64,000 nt of DNA from Tsukamurella paurometabola DSM 20162 (GTDB taxonomy: Bacteria > Actinomycetota > Actinomycetes > Mycobacteriales > Mycobacteriaceae). Positions 7,125 to 14,731 of the stretch are shown here, piece after piece. The notes under the pieces were generated by a model. That model saw only the letters and a program-made list of their open reading frames with translations, was not told the DNA's origin and did not search any database. The position numbers were made by a program, and so were the translations under genes. Numbering within the stretch: position 1 is the stretch's first letter; each line of letters begins with the position of its first letter. The stretch spans positions 3,658,001 through 3,722,000 of the forward strand of contig NC_014158.1 in assembly GCF_000092225.1 (NCBI RefSeq), written 5' to 3'.

Positions 7125-8080
7125 TGCAGTCTCCGACGCGAGATCTGGTCCAGCGCAACGGCAGCGATCACGAGTACACCGGTGGCGATGTTCTGATAGA
7201 GGTTGTCGATGCCGACCAGGGTGAGCCCGTTGCGCAGCACACCGACGATGAGCGCACCGACCAGTGTGCCGAGGATCGCGCCCCGCCCACCGAACAGGCT
7301 GGTACCGCCGATCACCACGGCCGTGATCGTGTCGAGGTTCGCGGTCTGGAAGGCATTCGGATCGGCGGTGGGTATGCGGCCCAGGGCCGCCCACGCCGCG
7401 ATCGCGGCGATCACACCGGACACCAGGTACACACCGAACACCGTCTTGGTGGTCTTGATTCCCGCGAGCGACGCCGAGACCGGATTGCCGCCCACGGCGT
7501 AGATGTGCCGTCCGGTGGCCGTGCGGGTGAGGATGTACCACGCGGCGCCGTACACCAGAAGCAGGACCACCAGTCCCAGCGTCAGGGGGAAACCGAAGAC
7601 GTCGAACGATGTTCCGAGCGCGGTCAGCGGCCCGTCGGCCACCCGGTAGGTCTGCGACCCCGCGTACAGCTGGGTGGCGGCCGCGACGATGGTGAACATG
7701 CCCAGGGTCACGATGAAGGGCGGCAGCTTGAGCAGCGTGACCAGAGCCCCGTTGACCGCACCGATCACGACGCACGCGCCGAGTGCGATCACCATCGCGA
7801 GTACCGGGTCGGTGCCCGCCACCTTCGCCAGGATCACGGTGCCGAGCACGCAGGTGGCTCCGATCGACAAGTCGATACCCGCGGTGAGGATGATCAGTGA
7901 TTGTGCGACGGCGAGTATTCCGATCACCATCGACTGCTGCAGGATCAGCGAGATGTTGTAGCCCGTCGCGAAGCGCGGAGTGAGGATGAAGAAGACCACA
8001 CAGGCGACGATCAGCGCCGCCAGCGGTCCGGCGAGCGGTTCCCGCAGGACTCGCGCCAGGGTCGGGCGGGTCAGGGTCAC
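7121..8080 (-). CDS. Sugar ABC transporter permease (CUT2 family)
   Basis: A 319-residue integral membrane protein with about eight to ten hydrophobic helices. It has the CUT2 permease signature region TAGIDLSIGA and the cytoplasmic loop AVGGNPVSASLAGI that contacts the ATPase, so it forms the channel of the fructose/ribose-type importer. GTG 8080 overlaps the stop of the binding-protein gene (GTGA), supporting translational coupling. Confidence 0.9.
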   Translation of the reverse strand: MTLTRPTLARVLREPLAGPLAALIVACVVFFILTPRFATGYNISLILQQSMVIGILAVAQSLIILTAGIDLSIGATCVLGTVILAKVAGTDPVLAMVIALGACVVIGAVNGALVTLLKLPPFIVTLGMFTIVAAATQLYAGSQTYRVADGPLTALGTSFDVFGFPLTLGLVVLLLVYGAAWYILTRTATGRHIYAVGGNPVSASLAGIKTTKTVFGVYLVSGVIAAIAAWAALGRIPTADPNAFQTANLDTITAVVIGGTSLFGGRGAILGTLVGALIVGVLRNGLTLVGIDNLYQNIATGVLVIAAVALDQISRRRLQ

Positions 8081-9087
8081 GCCTGGCCCCAGCAGTTCTG
8101 CGCACCCCACGCGGTGTCCTTGGAATCGACTCCGGCCACGGGCTTGTCGGTCACCAGCTGCGAGCCGGTGTTGACGAAACCGCTCGGCTTGGTGCCATCC
8201 TTGGCGAAGGCCACCACCGCGTCGACGCCCTGCTGCGCCATCTTCGCCGGGAACTGCAGAACGGTAGCGCCGATCATGCCCTTCTTGACGTTGTCCACAC
8301 CGGCGCAGCTGCCGTCGATCGAGCCGATGGTCAGCTGCGCCGCCTTGCCCGCCTTCTTCGCGGCCTGGTAGCCGCCGGCCGCGGCCGGCTCGTTGATCGT
8401 GTACAGCGCGTTGGCATCCGGGACGCGCTGCAGCAGGTTCTCCATCGCGGTCTGCGCCTTGGTCTGATCGCCGTTGGTATTCTCCGTGCCCGCGATCTCG
8501 GGGGCGTTCTCGGTGAGCCCGATGCCCTGGAGGAAGCCCTTGTGCCGGAAGTCGGAGACGGTGCTGCCGGCGGTGCCGTCGAGCATGAGGAGTTTCGGTG
8601 CGGCCCCCGCGAGCGCCCCCTTGACCCACGCGCCCTGCAGGCGGCCGGCCTCGGTGTTGTCGGTGGCGAAGGTCGCGTCCACGGCATCGGCGGGTTCGGT
8701 GGCGGTGTCGAGCGCGATGACCACGACGCCGGCATCGCGCGCCTTCTTGATCGCGGCGAGGATGCCGGTCGACGAATTGGGGGTGATCAGGATGCCCTTG
8801 ACGCCCTGGCTCACCAGGTTCTCGATCGCCGCGACCTGGCCCTCGTTATCCCCGTCGAACTTGCCCGCGAGGGCGACCAGATTCGCCCCCTTCGCATCGG
8901 CCTGCGCCTTCGCGGCCTCACGGATCTTCACGAAGAACGGATTGGTGTCGGTCTTGGTGATCAGGCCGACCTTCACCCCGTCACCGCCCGACGAGCCGCC
9001 GTCCCGGTTGCAGGCGGCGACCGAGGTGAGACCGACGGTGAGCGCGCAGCACATCGCTGTCACGCGGACGCTCTTGCGGCTGGGCAT
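8077..9087 (-). CDS. Sugar ABC transporter substrate-binding lipoprotein
   Basis: A 336-residue lipoprotein of the periplasmic-binding/LacI-like fold (type I). A signal peptide ends in the lipobox SVAAC, giving a lipid-anchored Cys at about residue 26. The mature domain begins VKVGLITKTDTNPFF, typical of ribose/fructose-binding proteins. It is the first gene of the sugar operon, divergent from a LacI regulator across a large operator. Fructose is the best guess because the operon resembles frcBCAK; ribose or mannose are alternatives. Confidence 0.88.
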   Translation of the reverse strand: MPSRKSVRVTAMCCALTVGLTSVAACNRDGGSSGGDGVKVGLITKTDTNPFFVKIREAAKAQADAKGANLVALAGKFDGDNEGQVAAIENLVSQGVKGILITPNSSTGILAAIKKARDAGVVVIALDTATEPADAVDATFATDNTEAGRLQGAWVKGALAGAAPKLLMLDGTAGSTVSDFRHKGFLQGIGLTENAPEIAGTENTNGDQTKAQTAMENLLQRVPDANALYTINEPAAAGGYQAAKKAGKAAQLTIGSIDGSCAGVDNVKKGMIGATVLQFPAKMAQQGVDAVVAFAKDGTKPSGFVNTGSQLVTDKPVAGVDSKDTAWGAQNCWGQA

Positions 9088-9162
9088 GGGATCTCCGATC
9101 GACGATGGTGTGTCGTGGGTCACACGACGGTTCTGAATTCGGACGCTATACCCGCCGCTGAA

Positions 9163-9198
9163 CACCGCGCAAGGGTTTGCGCAAACGCTTGCGCGGTG
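9163..9198. promoter_or_regulatory. 36-bp near-perfect palindromic LacI-family operator
   Basis: CACCGCGCAAG (9163-9173) and CTTGCGCGGTG (9188-9198) flank a second palindrome GTTTGCGCAAAC (9175-9186); only the pair 9174/9187 (G/G) breaks the symmetry. It can be read as two overlapping GCGCAA-N4-TTGCGC sites. It lies between the divergent sugar operon and its LacI regulator, so it should control both. Confidence 0.8.
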
Positions 9199-9222
9199 CC
9201 GAAGCTGGTGCACAATCGATGC

Positions 9223-10242
9223 ATGGGGACCATGGCCGATGTCGCCGCCGCCGCCGGCGTCTCGATCAGCACGGTCTCGCACGTGCTCAACGAAACCCGG
9301 CGCGTGGATCCCCGCACCCGCGACGCGGTGCTCGCCGCGATCGAATCCACGGGCTATCGCCGCAACGCCCTCGCGACCGCGCTCGCCACGTCCCGCTCGG
9401 GCGTTCTGGCACTGAGCATCTCGGCGGGCCGCAACCCGTATTTCGGACCGCTGATGCGCGCCATCGAATCGCGGGCCAGCGAACTCGGATACACACTCAT
9501 GATGGGCGATTCGCACGACGATCCGGAGATCGAGACCCGGCTCGTCGGATCGCTGCTCGACCGCCGCGTGGACGGGATGATCCTGGCCCCGGCGCCCCAT
9601 TCGGAGGCCGGGACGATCCCGACGGTGCGCCGAGCGGGCACGCCGCTGGTACTCATCGATCGGCTCTCCCCGGCCGATGTCGACCAGGTCGCCTCCGAGG
9701 GCGCGGAGCCCGTGGCCCGGCTCACCGCACATCTCGCGGAGCTCGGACACCGGCGCATCGGGGTGCTCACCGGACACCCCGGTATCCAGTCCACGATCGA
9801 GCGGATCCAGGGCTTCACCGGCGCGATGACCGCGGCCGGACTGCGCGCCGCACCGCGCCACATCCGCTGCGGCGACTCCCGCGCCGACGAGGCCCGCAGG
9901 CAGACGCTCGCGATGTTCCGGGCGCGGGCACCGCGACCGACCGCGCTGGTGGTGCTCAACAACGAGATGACCGTGGGCACGATGCGGGCGCTGCGTGAGC
10001 TGCAACTGCGCGTGCCCGATGACGTGGCACTGGTGGCCTACGACGACTTCGAATGGTCCGACCTGTTCTCACCCGGACTCACCGCGGCGGCACAGAACGT
10101 GGATGCGATCGGGCGCAGGGCCGTGGACCTGCTGGTCGAACGGATCGGCGGCTTCGACGGACCGCGGCGCGTGGAGCGTGTTCCCACGGCGTTCCATCAC
10201 CGTGACTCATGCGGATGTGAACGCCTCGGCGGTGGGGTTTAG
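9223..10242 (+). CDS. LacI-family transcriptional repressor of the sugar operon
   Basis: A 339-residue regulator. The LacI helix-turn-helix and hinge cover residues 3-55 (MADVAAAAGVSISTVSHVLN). The rest is a periplasmic-binding-like sensor with the usual C-terminal VALVAYDDFEWSDLFSPGLT segment. It is divergent from the sugar transporter operon with the 36-bp palindrome between them, so it is the likely sugar-released repressor. ATG 9223 is used because the HTH begins directly after it. The C-terminus DSCGCE has two cysteines, unusual but of unknown meaning. Confidence 0.9.
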   Translation: MGTMADVAAAAGVSISTVSHVLNETRRVDPRTRDAVLAAIESTGYRRNALATALATSRSGVLALSISAGRNPYFGPLMRAIESRASELGYTLMMGDSHDDPEIETRLVGSLLDRRVDGMILAPAPHSEAGTIPTVRRAGTPLVLIDRLSPADVDQVASEGAEPVARLTAHLAELGHRRIGVLTGHPGIQSTIERIQGFTGAMTAAGLRAAPRHIRCGDSRADEARRQTLAMFRARAPRPTALVVLNNEMTVGTMRALRELQLRVPDDVALVAYDDFEWSDLFSPGLTAAAQNVDAIGRRAVDLLVERIGGFDGPRRVERVPTAFHHRDSCGCERLGGGV

Positions 10243-10252
10243 TATCGAGTCC

Positions 10253-10351
10253 ATGGTCATCTTCTTCGAGATCCTGATGGCGGTGGCGTCGGTCGCGATC
10301 TTCGCGTTCGCCATCTTCGTGATCTTCCGCGTCCTCACCGACGGCCAGTAA
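10253..10351 (+). CDS. Small single-span membrane protein (32 aa), leaderless
   Basis: A 32-residue ORF with one hydrophobic helix (about residues 3-26, [15 protein letters not shown]) and a short polar tail. TAGTAT at 10240-10245 is a good -10 element 7 nt before the ATG, so the mRNA is probably leaderless. It ends 5 bp before the nitrobindin-like gene and is likely cotranscribed with it. I do not recognise a family; a membrane-anchoring or accessory role is only a guess. Confidence 0.6.
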   Translation: MVIFFEILMAVASVAIFAFAIFVIFRVLTDGQ

Positions 10352-10356
10352 GCGCC

Positions 10357-10998
10357 GTGAGCGACGAGCAGCAGTCCGACGCCGTTCCCGGCACCGGTCA
10401 GGAGGCGCTCGACGCTGCGATCGAGCGCGCCGAGACCACCTCGTCGCGGAACATCGCGAATCTGCCCGGCCTACCGCTGGCGGACGATACCGCCAACCTG
10501 CGCCAGGGCCCCGATCTGCATCCCGGTCTGCTCGGCCTGCTGCCGTTGGTCGGCGTGTGGCGCGGCGAGGGCGAAGGCCACGACCAAGCCGGTGATTACC
10601 ACTACGGCCAGCAGATCATCGTGAGCCACGACGGCCAGAACTACCTCAGCTGGGAATCGCGGTCGTGGAAGCTGAACGACCAGGGCGAGTTCTCCGAGCC
10701 CGACCTCCGCGAATCCGGTTTCTGGCGGATCGGCGACGACGACGAGATCGAGTTGCTGGTCACCCATGCGAGCGGCATCGTCGAGCTGTACTACGGCAAG
10801 CCCGTCTCGCAGACCGCCTGGGAACTCGAAACCGACGTGGTGATCCGAAGTAAGACCTCGCCGCTGGCAGGCGCCGCGAAACGGCTGTACGGGTTGGTCG
10901 AGCAGGGCGGCGCGCTGGCCTACGTCGAGGAGCGCGTCGACGCCGACGGTGAACTGATTCCCCGACTGTCGGCCAAACTCAACCGCTACGCGGGCTGA
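10357..10998 (+). CDS. Nitrobindin-like / fatty-acid-binding-protein-like beta-barrel protein
   Basis: A 213-residue protein of the nitrobindin (THAP4/FABP-like) family, orthologous in position to Rv0813c. The signature [13 protein letters not shown] is at residues 60-75, followed by the beta-barrel. True nitrobindins bind heme through a His about ten residues from the C-terminus; here that region reads [11 protein letters not shown], with Arg203 where I would expect the ligand. It may therefore not bind heme, like family members described as fatty-acid-binding-protein-like. An N-terminal extension of about 45 polar residues precedes the barrel. Confidence 0.82.
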   Translation: MSDEQQSDAVPGTGQEALDAAIERAETTSSRNIANLPGLPLADDTANLRQGPDLHPGLLGLLPLVGVWRGEGEGHDQAGDYHYGQQIIVSHDGQNYLSWESRSWKLNDQGEFSEPDLRESGFWRIGDDDEIELLVTHASGIVELYYGKPVSQTAWELETDVVIRSKTSPLAGAAKRLYGLVEQGGALAYVEERVDADGELIPRLSAKLNRYAG

Positions 10999-11153
10999 CA
11001 GGCGCACGCGCAGCGCCGCTTCAGCGATAAGAACCGCGACTAACTTCAATGGCCCGAGAAATGTCCGGGTTAAGACCGTTTCTCATGTGAACTATCGCAC
11101 ACATCGGGGCCCCCGGAGTGCGGCGGCGAGTAAGCAGACTCACACTCGGTCGC

Positions 11154-12548
11154 ATGATGTCCGGTCTGACACAGCAATGGGATTGCGCGTTGGGTGAATG
11201 GGCGGTGTGGGCTCCGAGCCGCCGTTCACGAGAGGCGATGAATGCGGCCGAATTGACCGATAACGAACCGTCTTTCATTCAAGAGGATCACCTTCGGAGC
11301 GGCACCGACGAGGAACAGTCCATTCAGCGACTCGTCTACGTCACTTTCACGATGAACGATGTGTACGACGCGAAGGCGATGGAGCAGGCCTTCACCGAAT
11401 ACGCGCGCCAGCACAGCAGCTATCACGCGCAGTACGTCAAGTGCGACTGCGGCTACCGAGCGCGGTACATCCGCCCCGAAGACATGGAGCTCGAGGTGGT
11501 GGCCACCTCCGAGACCACGGGCCCCGGTGTCACCGCGAAGGACTATCTGCAAACCGCCCTCCCGGATCTCGACGAGTGGTCCTCGTTCGCCTTCGGAGTC
11601 ACCGGTATCGAGGCGGCGCAAGACGACTCGCCGGCCCCGCAGTTCACCGTGCTGATCGCGGCCGACCACCTGTTCACCGATGCGATCTCGCTGTCGATCT
11701 CCTTCTACGAACTGGTCTCCCGCTACGCCGCGATCCGGGCGGGCCGGGAGTACGTGGCTCCCCCCGTACGCTCCTACCGCGATTTCAGCGCGGAGCAGCG
11801 GGAACGGGCACGGGGCCTACACCCGGACCATCCCGAGGTGACGCGCTGGCGCGAAATCGTCCGGCGAGCCGGTGGGATGCCCCGCTTCCCGCTTCCGCTG
11901 GGCCTCGAATCGGGTCGCGGCATCGCACCGCAGATCGCCGTGGAAACGGCGTTCCTCGACCCCGCGCGGGTGGCCGCCTTCGCCGCCACCGCGAAGCAGT
12001 GCGGTGGCGCCATGGGCAGCGCCCTGTTGGCAGTGCAGGCCGAACTCGAACGCGAGCTCACGGGCAGCGATCTCTTCACCATGATGGCGCCACGGTCGCA
12101 CCGCCCCGACCCCACGGACCTCATGGCCGTCGGGTGGTACATCACGCTGGTCCCGGTGCAGTTCTCCACACGAGGCGACTTCCCCGACCTGGTCAAGGCG
12201 GCTCAGCAGGCCCTGACCACCGCGCGGGAACTCGAGCGGCTCCCGGTGTTCCCGGTGATCGACGTGCTGCGCGACGACCCGGACTTCCCGGTGGACCACG
12301 GTTTCGATGCCCCGATGCTGTCGTATATCGATATCACGCGAACTCCGGGTGCCGAATTGGCGCGCAGTCACGACGTTTCCATATTCGCGAATGAGACGCC
12401 GATGCGCGAGGTGTACATGTGGATCAATCGCGACGCCGACGGGCTCGATTTCCGGGCGATGTACCCCGGCAATCCTACCGCGGAGGCATCGGTGCGGACC
12501 TATTTCTCCCTGCTCCGCGATCGCCTGGACCAGCTCTCACACGTCTGA
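11154..12548 (+). CDS. PapA-type acyltransferase (condensation-domain fold)
   Basis: A 464-residue protein of the condensation/PapA acyltransferase superfamily. The catalytic H-x3-D motif is ADHLFTDAIS (His172, Asp176). The N-terminus (LTQQWDCALGEWAVWAPS, then EPSFIQEDHLRS) resembles mycobacterial PapA1/PapA3, which acylate trehalose-based glycolipids, and supports the early start (ATG 11154 or 11157). No polyketide synthase or lipid transporter is adjacent, so its acyl donor and acceptor are unknown. The 155 bp before it contain no gene I recognise. Confidence 0.75.
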   Translation: MMSGLTQQWDCALGEWAVWAPSRRSREAMNAAELTDNEPSFIQEDHLRSGTDEEQSIQRLVYVTFTMNDVYDAKAMEQAFTEYARQHSSYHAQYVKCDCGYRARYIRPEDMELEVVATSETTGPGVTAKDYLQTALPDLDEWSSFAFGVTGIEAAQDDSPAPQFTVLIAADHLFTDAISLSISFYELVSRYAAIRAGREYVAPPVRSYRDFSAEQRERARGLHPDHPEVTRWREIVRRAGGMPRFPLPLGLESGRGIAPQIAVETAFLDPARVAAFAATAKQCGGAMGSALLAVQAELERELTGSDLFTMMAPRSHRPDPTDLMAVGWYITLVPVQFSTRGDFPDLVKAAQQALTTARELERLPVFPVIDVLRDDPDFPVDHGFDAPMLSYIDITRTPGAELARSHDVSIFANETPMREVYMWINRDADGLDFRAMYPGNPTAEASVRTYFSLLRDRLDQLSHV

Positions 12549-12569
12549 GAACGGGCATAAACTTAGAGG

Positions 12570-13754
12570 GTGGGTAGTCGAAGCATCCTCGTCCGGGCCG
12601 GGGTGGCCGCGACCGCGCTCGTCATGGGCCTGTCCATCAGTGCGTGCACGACGCCCGGCGGGCCGCCGAGCCCGTCGGCGTCGAGTGCCGCGCCGGCTCC
12701 GGGTGCCCTGCTCACCCAGCGGCCGCTCACCGGAGTCGATCCCGCGACCGTGTCGGCGGGCTCGATGACCTACCTGCGATACCGCTCGACGGCACCGTCC
12801 GGGGGTCCCGTGGAGGTCTCCGGTGCGCTCTTCCTCCCGGCCGGGGCCGCTCCGGCGGGCGGCTGGCCGGTGGTGGCCTTCGGCCACGGCACCTCCGGCG
12901 TCGCGAATTCCTGCGCCCCGACCTCGTCCCCCACGCTCTTCGGTTCGGCGCCGGTCGTGGCCCAGTTGGTGCGCCAGGGCGCCGCGGTGGTGATGACCAA
13001 CTATCAGGGATTGGACGGACCTGGAGCGGCTCCCTACGGCGATGCCGTCTCATCGGGCTACGACGTGCTCGATTCGGTGCGCGCAGCCCGCGCGACGGGG
13101 CTTCCCCTGGCGGATCGGACCATTCTCGTCGGAGTCTCCCAGGGCGGCCGGGCCGCGGAATCCGCCGCGGAATCGGCGGCGCAATACGCGCCGGAGCTCG
13201 ATCTGCGGGGGTCGGTGCTGCTCTCCCCCGGACTGATCACCCGGTTCGCGGACGCCGTCTCGGCCGGAACCCTGAACGCCCCGGAGCAGTATCTGGTTCT
13301 CCCGTATCTGGTGTCGGCGGCGCGCTACGGCGATCCGGGATTCGGATTCGACCAGCTCCTCGGCGGCGATCTGCTGGCCGCCGCGCCCCGCCTCGCGGCA
13401 CAGTGCACCGGGCAGGCGGATCCGGCCGACGCGGCGACCGCCCGCGCCGGTGATGCGCGATTCGCCTCGGCACAGGCGGAGCGGACGTTCCGGAACATGG
13501 AAGAACGCACCGATGTGCCGCGGCGCGGACACCGCGTGCCCACATACGTGGTCCGCGGCGACGCCGACCGCCTGGTATCGACGCCCTGGACGGCCGAGGG
13601 GGTCGCGCGGATGTGCGCGCTGGGAACGCCGGTCCGGGACGTGGTGGTGCCCGGCGGGCACGAGGCACCGGCCGCCGTGACCGATCTCTGGCTGGGCTGG
13701 ATCGCCGGATTGCTCCGGGGATCTACGGATTTCACGCCGTCGTGCCCTGGATAA
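12570..13754 (+). CDS. Secreted lipase/esterase lipoprotein (secretory lipase family)
   Basis: A 394-residue alpha/beta hydrolase. A signal peptide ends in lipobox LSISAC (Cys26) followed by a Pro/Ser linker, so it should be anchored outside the membrane. The nucleophile elbow GVSQG gives Ser190; Asp331 or 333 and His364 (PGGHEAP) are the likely triad partners. It resembles the LIP secretory lipase family. TAAACT at 12558-12563 lies 6 nt before GTG 12570, suggesting a leaderless mRNA. Likely substrates are extracellular lipids or esters. Confidence 0.82.
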   Translation: MGSRSILVRAGVAATALVMGLSISACTTPGGPPSPSASSAAPAPGALLTQRPLTGVDPATVSAGSMTYLRYRSTAPSGGPVEVSGALFLPAGAAPAGGWPVVAFGHGTSGVANSCAPTSSPTLFGSAPVVAQLVRQGAAVVMTNYQGLDGPGAAPYGDAVSSGYDVLDSVRAARATGLPLADRTILVGVSQGGRAAESAAESAAQYAPELDLRGSVLLSPGLITRFADAVSAGTLNAPEQYLVLPYLVSAARYGDPGFGFDQLLGGDLLAAAPRLAAQCTGQADPADAATARAGDARFASAQAERTFRNMEERTDVPRRGHRVPTYVVRGDADRLVSTPWTAEGVARMCALGTPVRDVVVPGGHEAPAAVTDLWLGWIAGLLRGSTDFTPSCPG

Positions 13755-13761
13755 GCCGCGA

Positions 13762-13812
13762 GACGGAGAACCCCTCCGGGCGTGAATCTCACGCGCCGAA
13801 GGGGTTCCCGTC
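13762..13812. terminator. Hairpin terminator between lipase and the tiny ORF
   Basis: GACGG...AACCCC (13762-13774) pairs with GGGGTT-CCCGTC (13801-13812), with an inner GCGTGA/TCACGC stem. It lies 8 bp after the lipase stop and could serve both directions. Confidence 0.7.
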
Positions 13813-13831
13813 ATCTCAGGTGGGTGGCCGC

Positions 13832-13870
13832 CTAGCGGTCAGCCACCTCCTTGATCCTGAAATTCACCAT
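13832..13870 (-). CDS. Tiny ORF (12 aa) behind a near-complete anti-16S Shine-Dalgarno
   Basis: A 12-residue ORF, MVNFRIKEVADR, with no recognised family. It is listed because of its ribosome site: the minus strand reads GAAAGGAGGTGATCCAG just upstream, complementary over 17 nt to the 3' end of 16S rRNA, 11 nt from AGGAGG to the ATG. A hairpin and an AATAAT -10-like hexamer lie further upstream and a terminator downstream, so it could be a separate short transcript of about 170 nt. It might encode a microprotein or leader peptide. Real translation is unproven. Confidence 0.4.
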   Translation of the reverse strand: MVNFRIKEVADR

Positions 13871-13873
13871 TTC

Positions 13874-13890
13874 CTGGATCACCTCCTTTC
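13874..13890 (-). promoter_or_regulatory. Extended perfect Shine-Dalgarno sequence
   Basis: On the plus strand this reads CTGGATCACCTCCTTTC, identical to the conserved end of 16S rRNA; the minus strand is its exact complement. Normal ribosome sites in this window pair over 4-6 nt, so 17 nt is exceptional. Confidence 0.75.
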
Positions 13891-13913
13891 CGTTGACGTC
13901 CTCGACGCTACGC

Positions 13914-13942
13914 CCGGGCAGCGAGCCCGGCAACGGATTATT
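13914..13942 (-). promoter_or_regulatory. Hairpin and possible -10 element upstream of the tiny ORF
   Basis: CCGGGC-AGCGA-GCCCGG (13914-13930) is a perfect 6-bp hairpin, 20 bp past the end of DUF899 and on its downstream side. The minus strand carries AATAAT (13937-13942), the only AT-rich hexamer nearby. The hairpin could end DUF899 transcription or be the 5' structure of a separate short mRNA. Confidence 0.35.
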
Positions 13943-13961
13943 CTCTGGGCGTCGCCGCAGG

Positions 13962-14651
13962 TCAGGCCCCGTACCAGCGGGCGATGTCCTGCGAGCTCGC
14001 CCACTTGCTGTAGGTGGGCCCCTGCGGCCAGCCGTCCGGGACGTCCTGCCACTGCTCCTGTCGGCCATAGGGCAGCGCGTCGAGGATGCCGAAGAGGAAG
14101 CCGAGTTGCTCGGTACCGCGGCTGCCGGTGTTCCACACCCGATAGACGGTCTGCCCGTCACGCAGGAAGGTGTTGAGCGCGAAGCCCTCTCCGGGTGCGG
14201 CACCCACATCGGCACCGAAGCTGCTGCCCGCGGCGGAGTACCAATCCATGCGGTTGCCCACTCGCTTCTTGTAGGCGACCGCCTCGTCGATCGGGCCGTT
14301 GGTGATGATCACGAACCGGGCATCCCAGGCGTCGAGCGCGTCGAGCCGGGTGTATTGCGAGGTGAATCCGGTGCACCCCGGGCACTGCCAGTCGTTCCCA
14401 TCGGTCCACATGTGGTGGTAGGTGAGCAGCTGGGAGTGACCATCGAAGACGTCGGCGAGGGTCACCCTGCTGCCATCCTCGGCGGTGAGCACGTACTCCG
14501 GCAGCTCGACGGCAGGCAGTTTGCGGCGCTCCGCTGCGATGGCGTCGAGCTCCCGGGTCGCGGCCTTCTCGCGGATCCGGAGTGCGTCGATCGCGGCCTG
14601 CCAGGCCTGCTGGTCGACCACGGGCGGAAGGGCGGGTGAGGTGGTGGTCAT
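13962..14651 (-). CDS. DUF899 thioredoxin-like family protein
   Basis: A 229-residue DUF899 protein, a thioredoxin-fold family with a CPGC-type motif. Here the motif is DWQCPGCTGF at about residues 92-101, followed by the conserved WYSAAGSSFGAD and late FLFGILDALPYGRQE regions. Family members occur widely in actinobacteria and their substrates are unknown, but the CxxC suggests redox activity. It is divergent from a TetR regulator with two direct-repeat sites between them, so it is the likely TetR target. GAGGAG upstream supports ATG 14651. Confidence 0.82.
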   Translation of the reverse strand: MTTTSPALPPVVDQQAWQAAIDALRIREKAATRELDAIAAERRKLPAVELPEYVLTAEDGSRVTLADVFDGHSQLLTYHHMWTDGNDWQCPGCTGFTSQYTRLDALDAWDARFVIITNGPIDEAVAYKKRVGNRMDWYSAAGSSFGADVGAAPGEGFALNTFLRDGQTVYRVWNTGSRGTEQLGFLFGILDALPYGRQEQWQDVPDGWPQGPTYSKWASSQDIARWYGA

Positions 14652-14667
14652 GACGGACTCCTCTAAA

Positions 14668-14707
14668 TGTTCACAGCGTACACATCTGTTATGTTCACAC
14701 CGTACAC
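14668..14707. promoter_or_regulatory. Two direct-repeat operator sites between DUF899 and tetR
   Basis: TGTTCACAGCGTACAC (14668-14683) and TGTTCACACCGTACAC (14692-14707) differ at one of 16 positions and start 24 bp apart. They fill the 80-bp divergent promoter between DUF899 and the TetR gene and are the obvious binding sites for that regulator. Confidence 0.75.
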
Positions 14708-14731
14708 TTGCGGCGGAGGAGACACAAGGGA

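Noticed and set aside
8542-9222. N-terminal extension of the LacI regulator
   Set aside because: The frame runs antisense through the binding-protein gene; the HTH begins right after ATG 9223.
13874-13890. Fragment of a 16S rRNA gene
   Set aside because: Only 17 nt match the 16S 3' end and the flanks are unrelated, so it is not an rRNA remnant; its position before an ATG on the other strand fits a Shine-Dalgarno.
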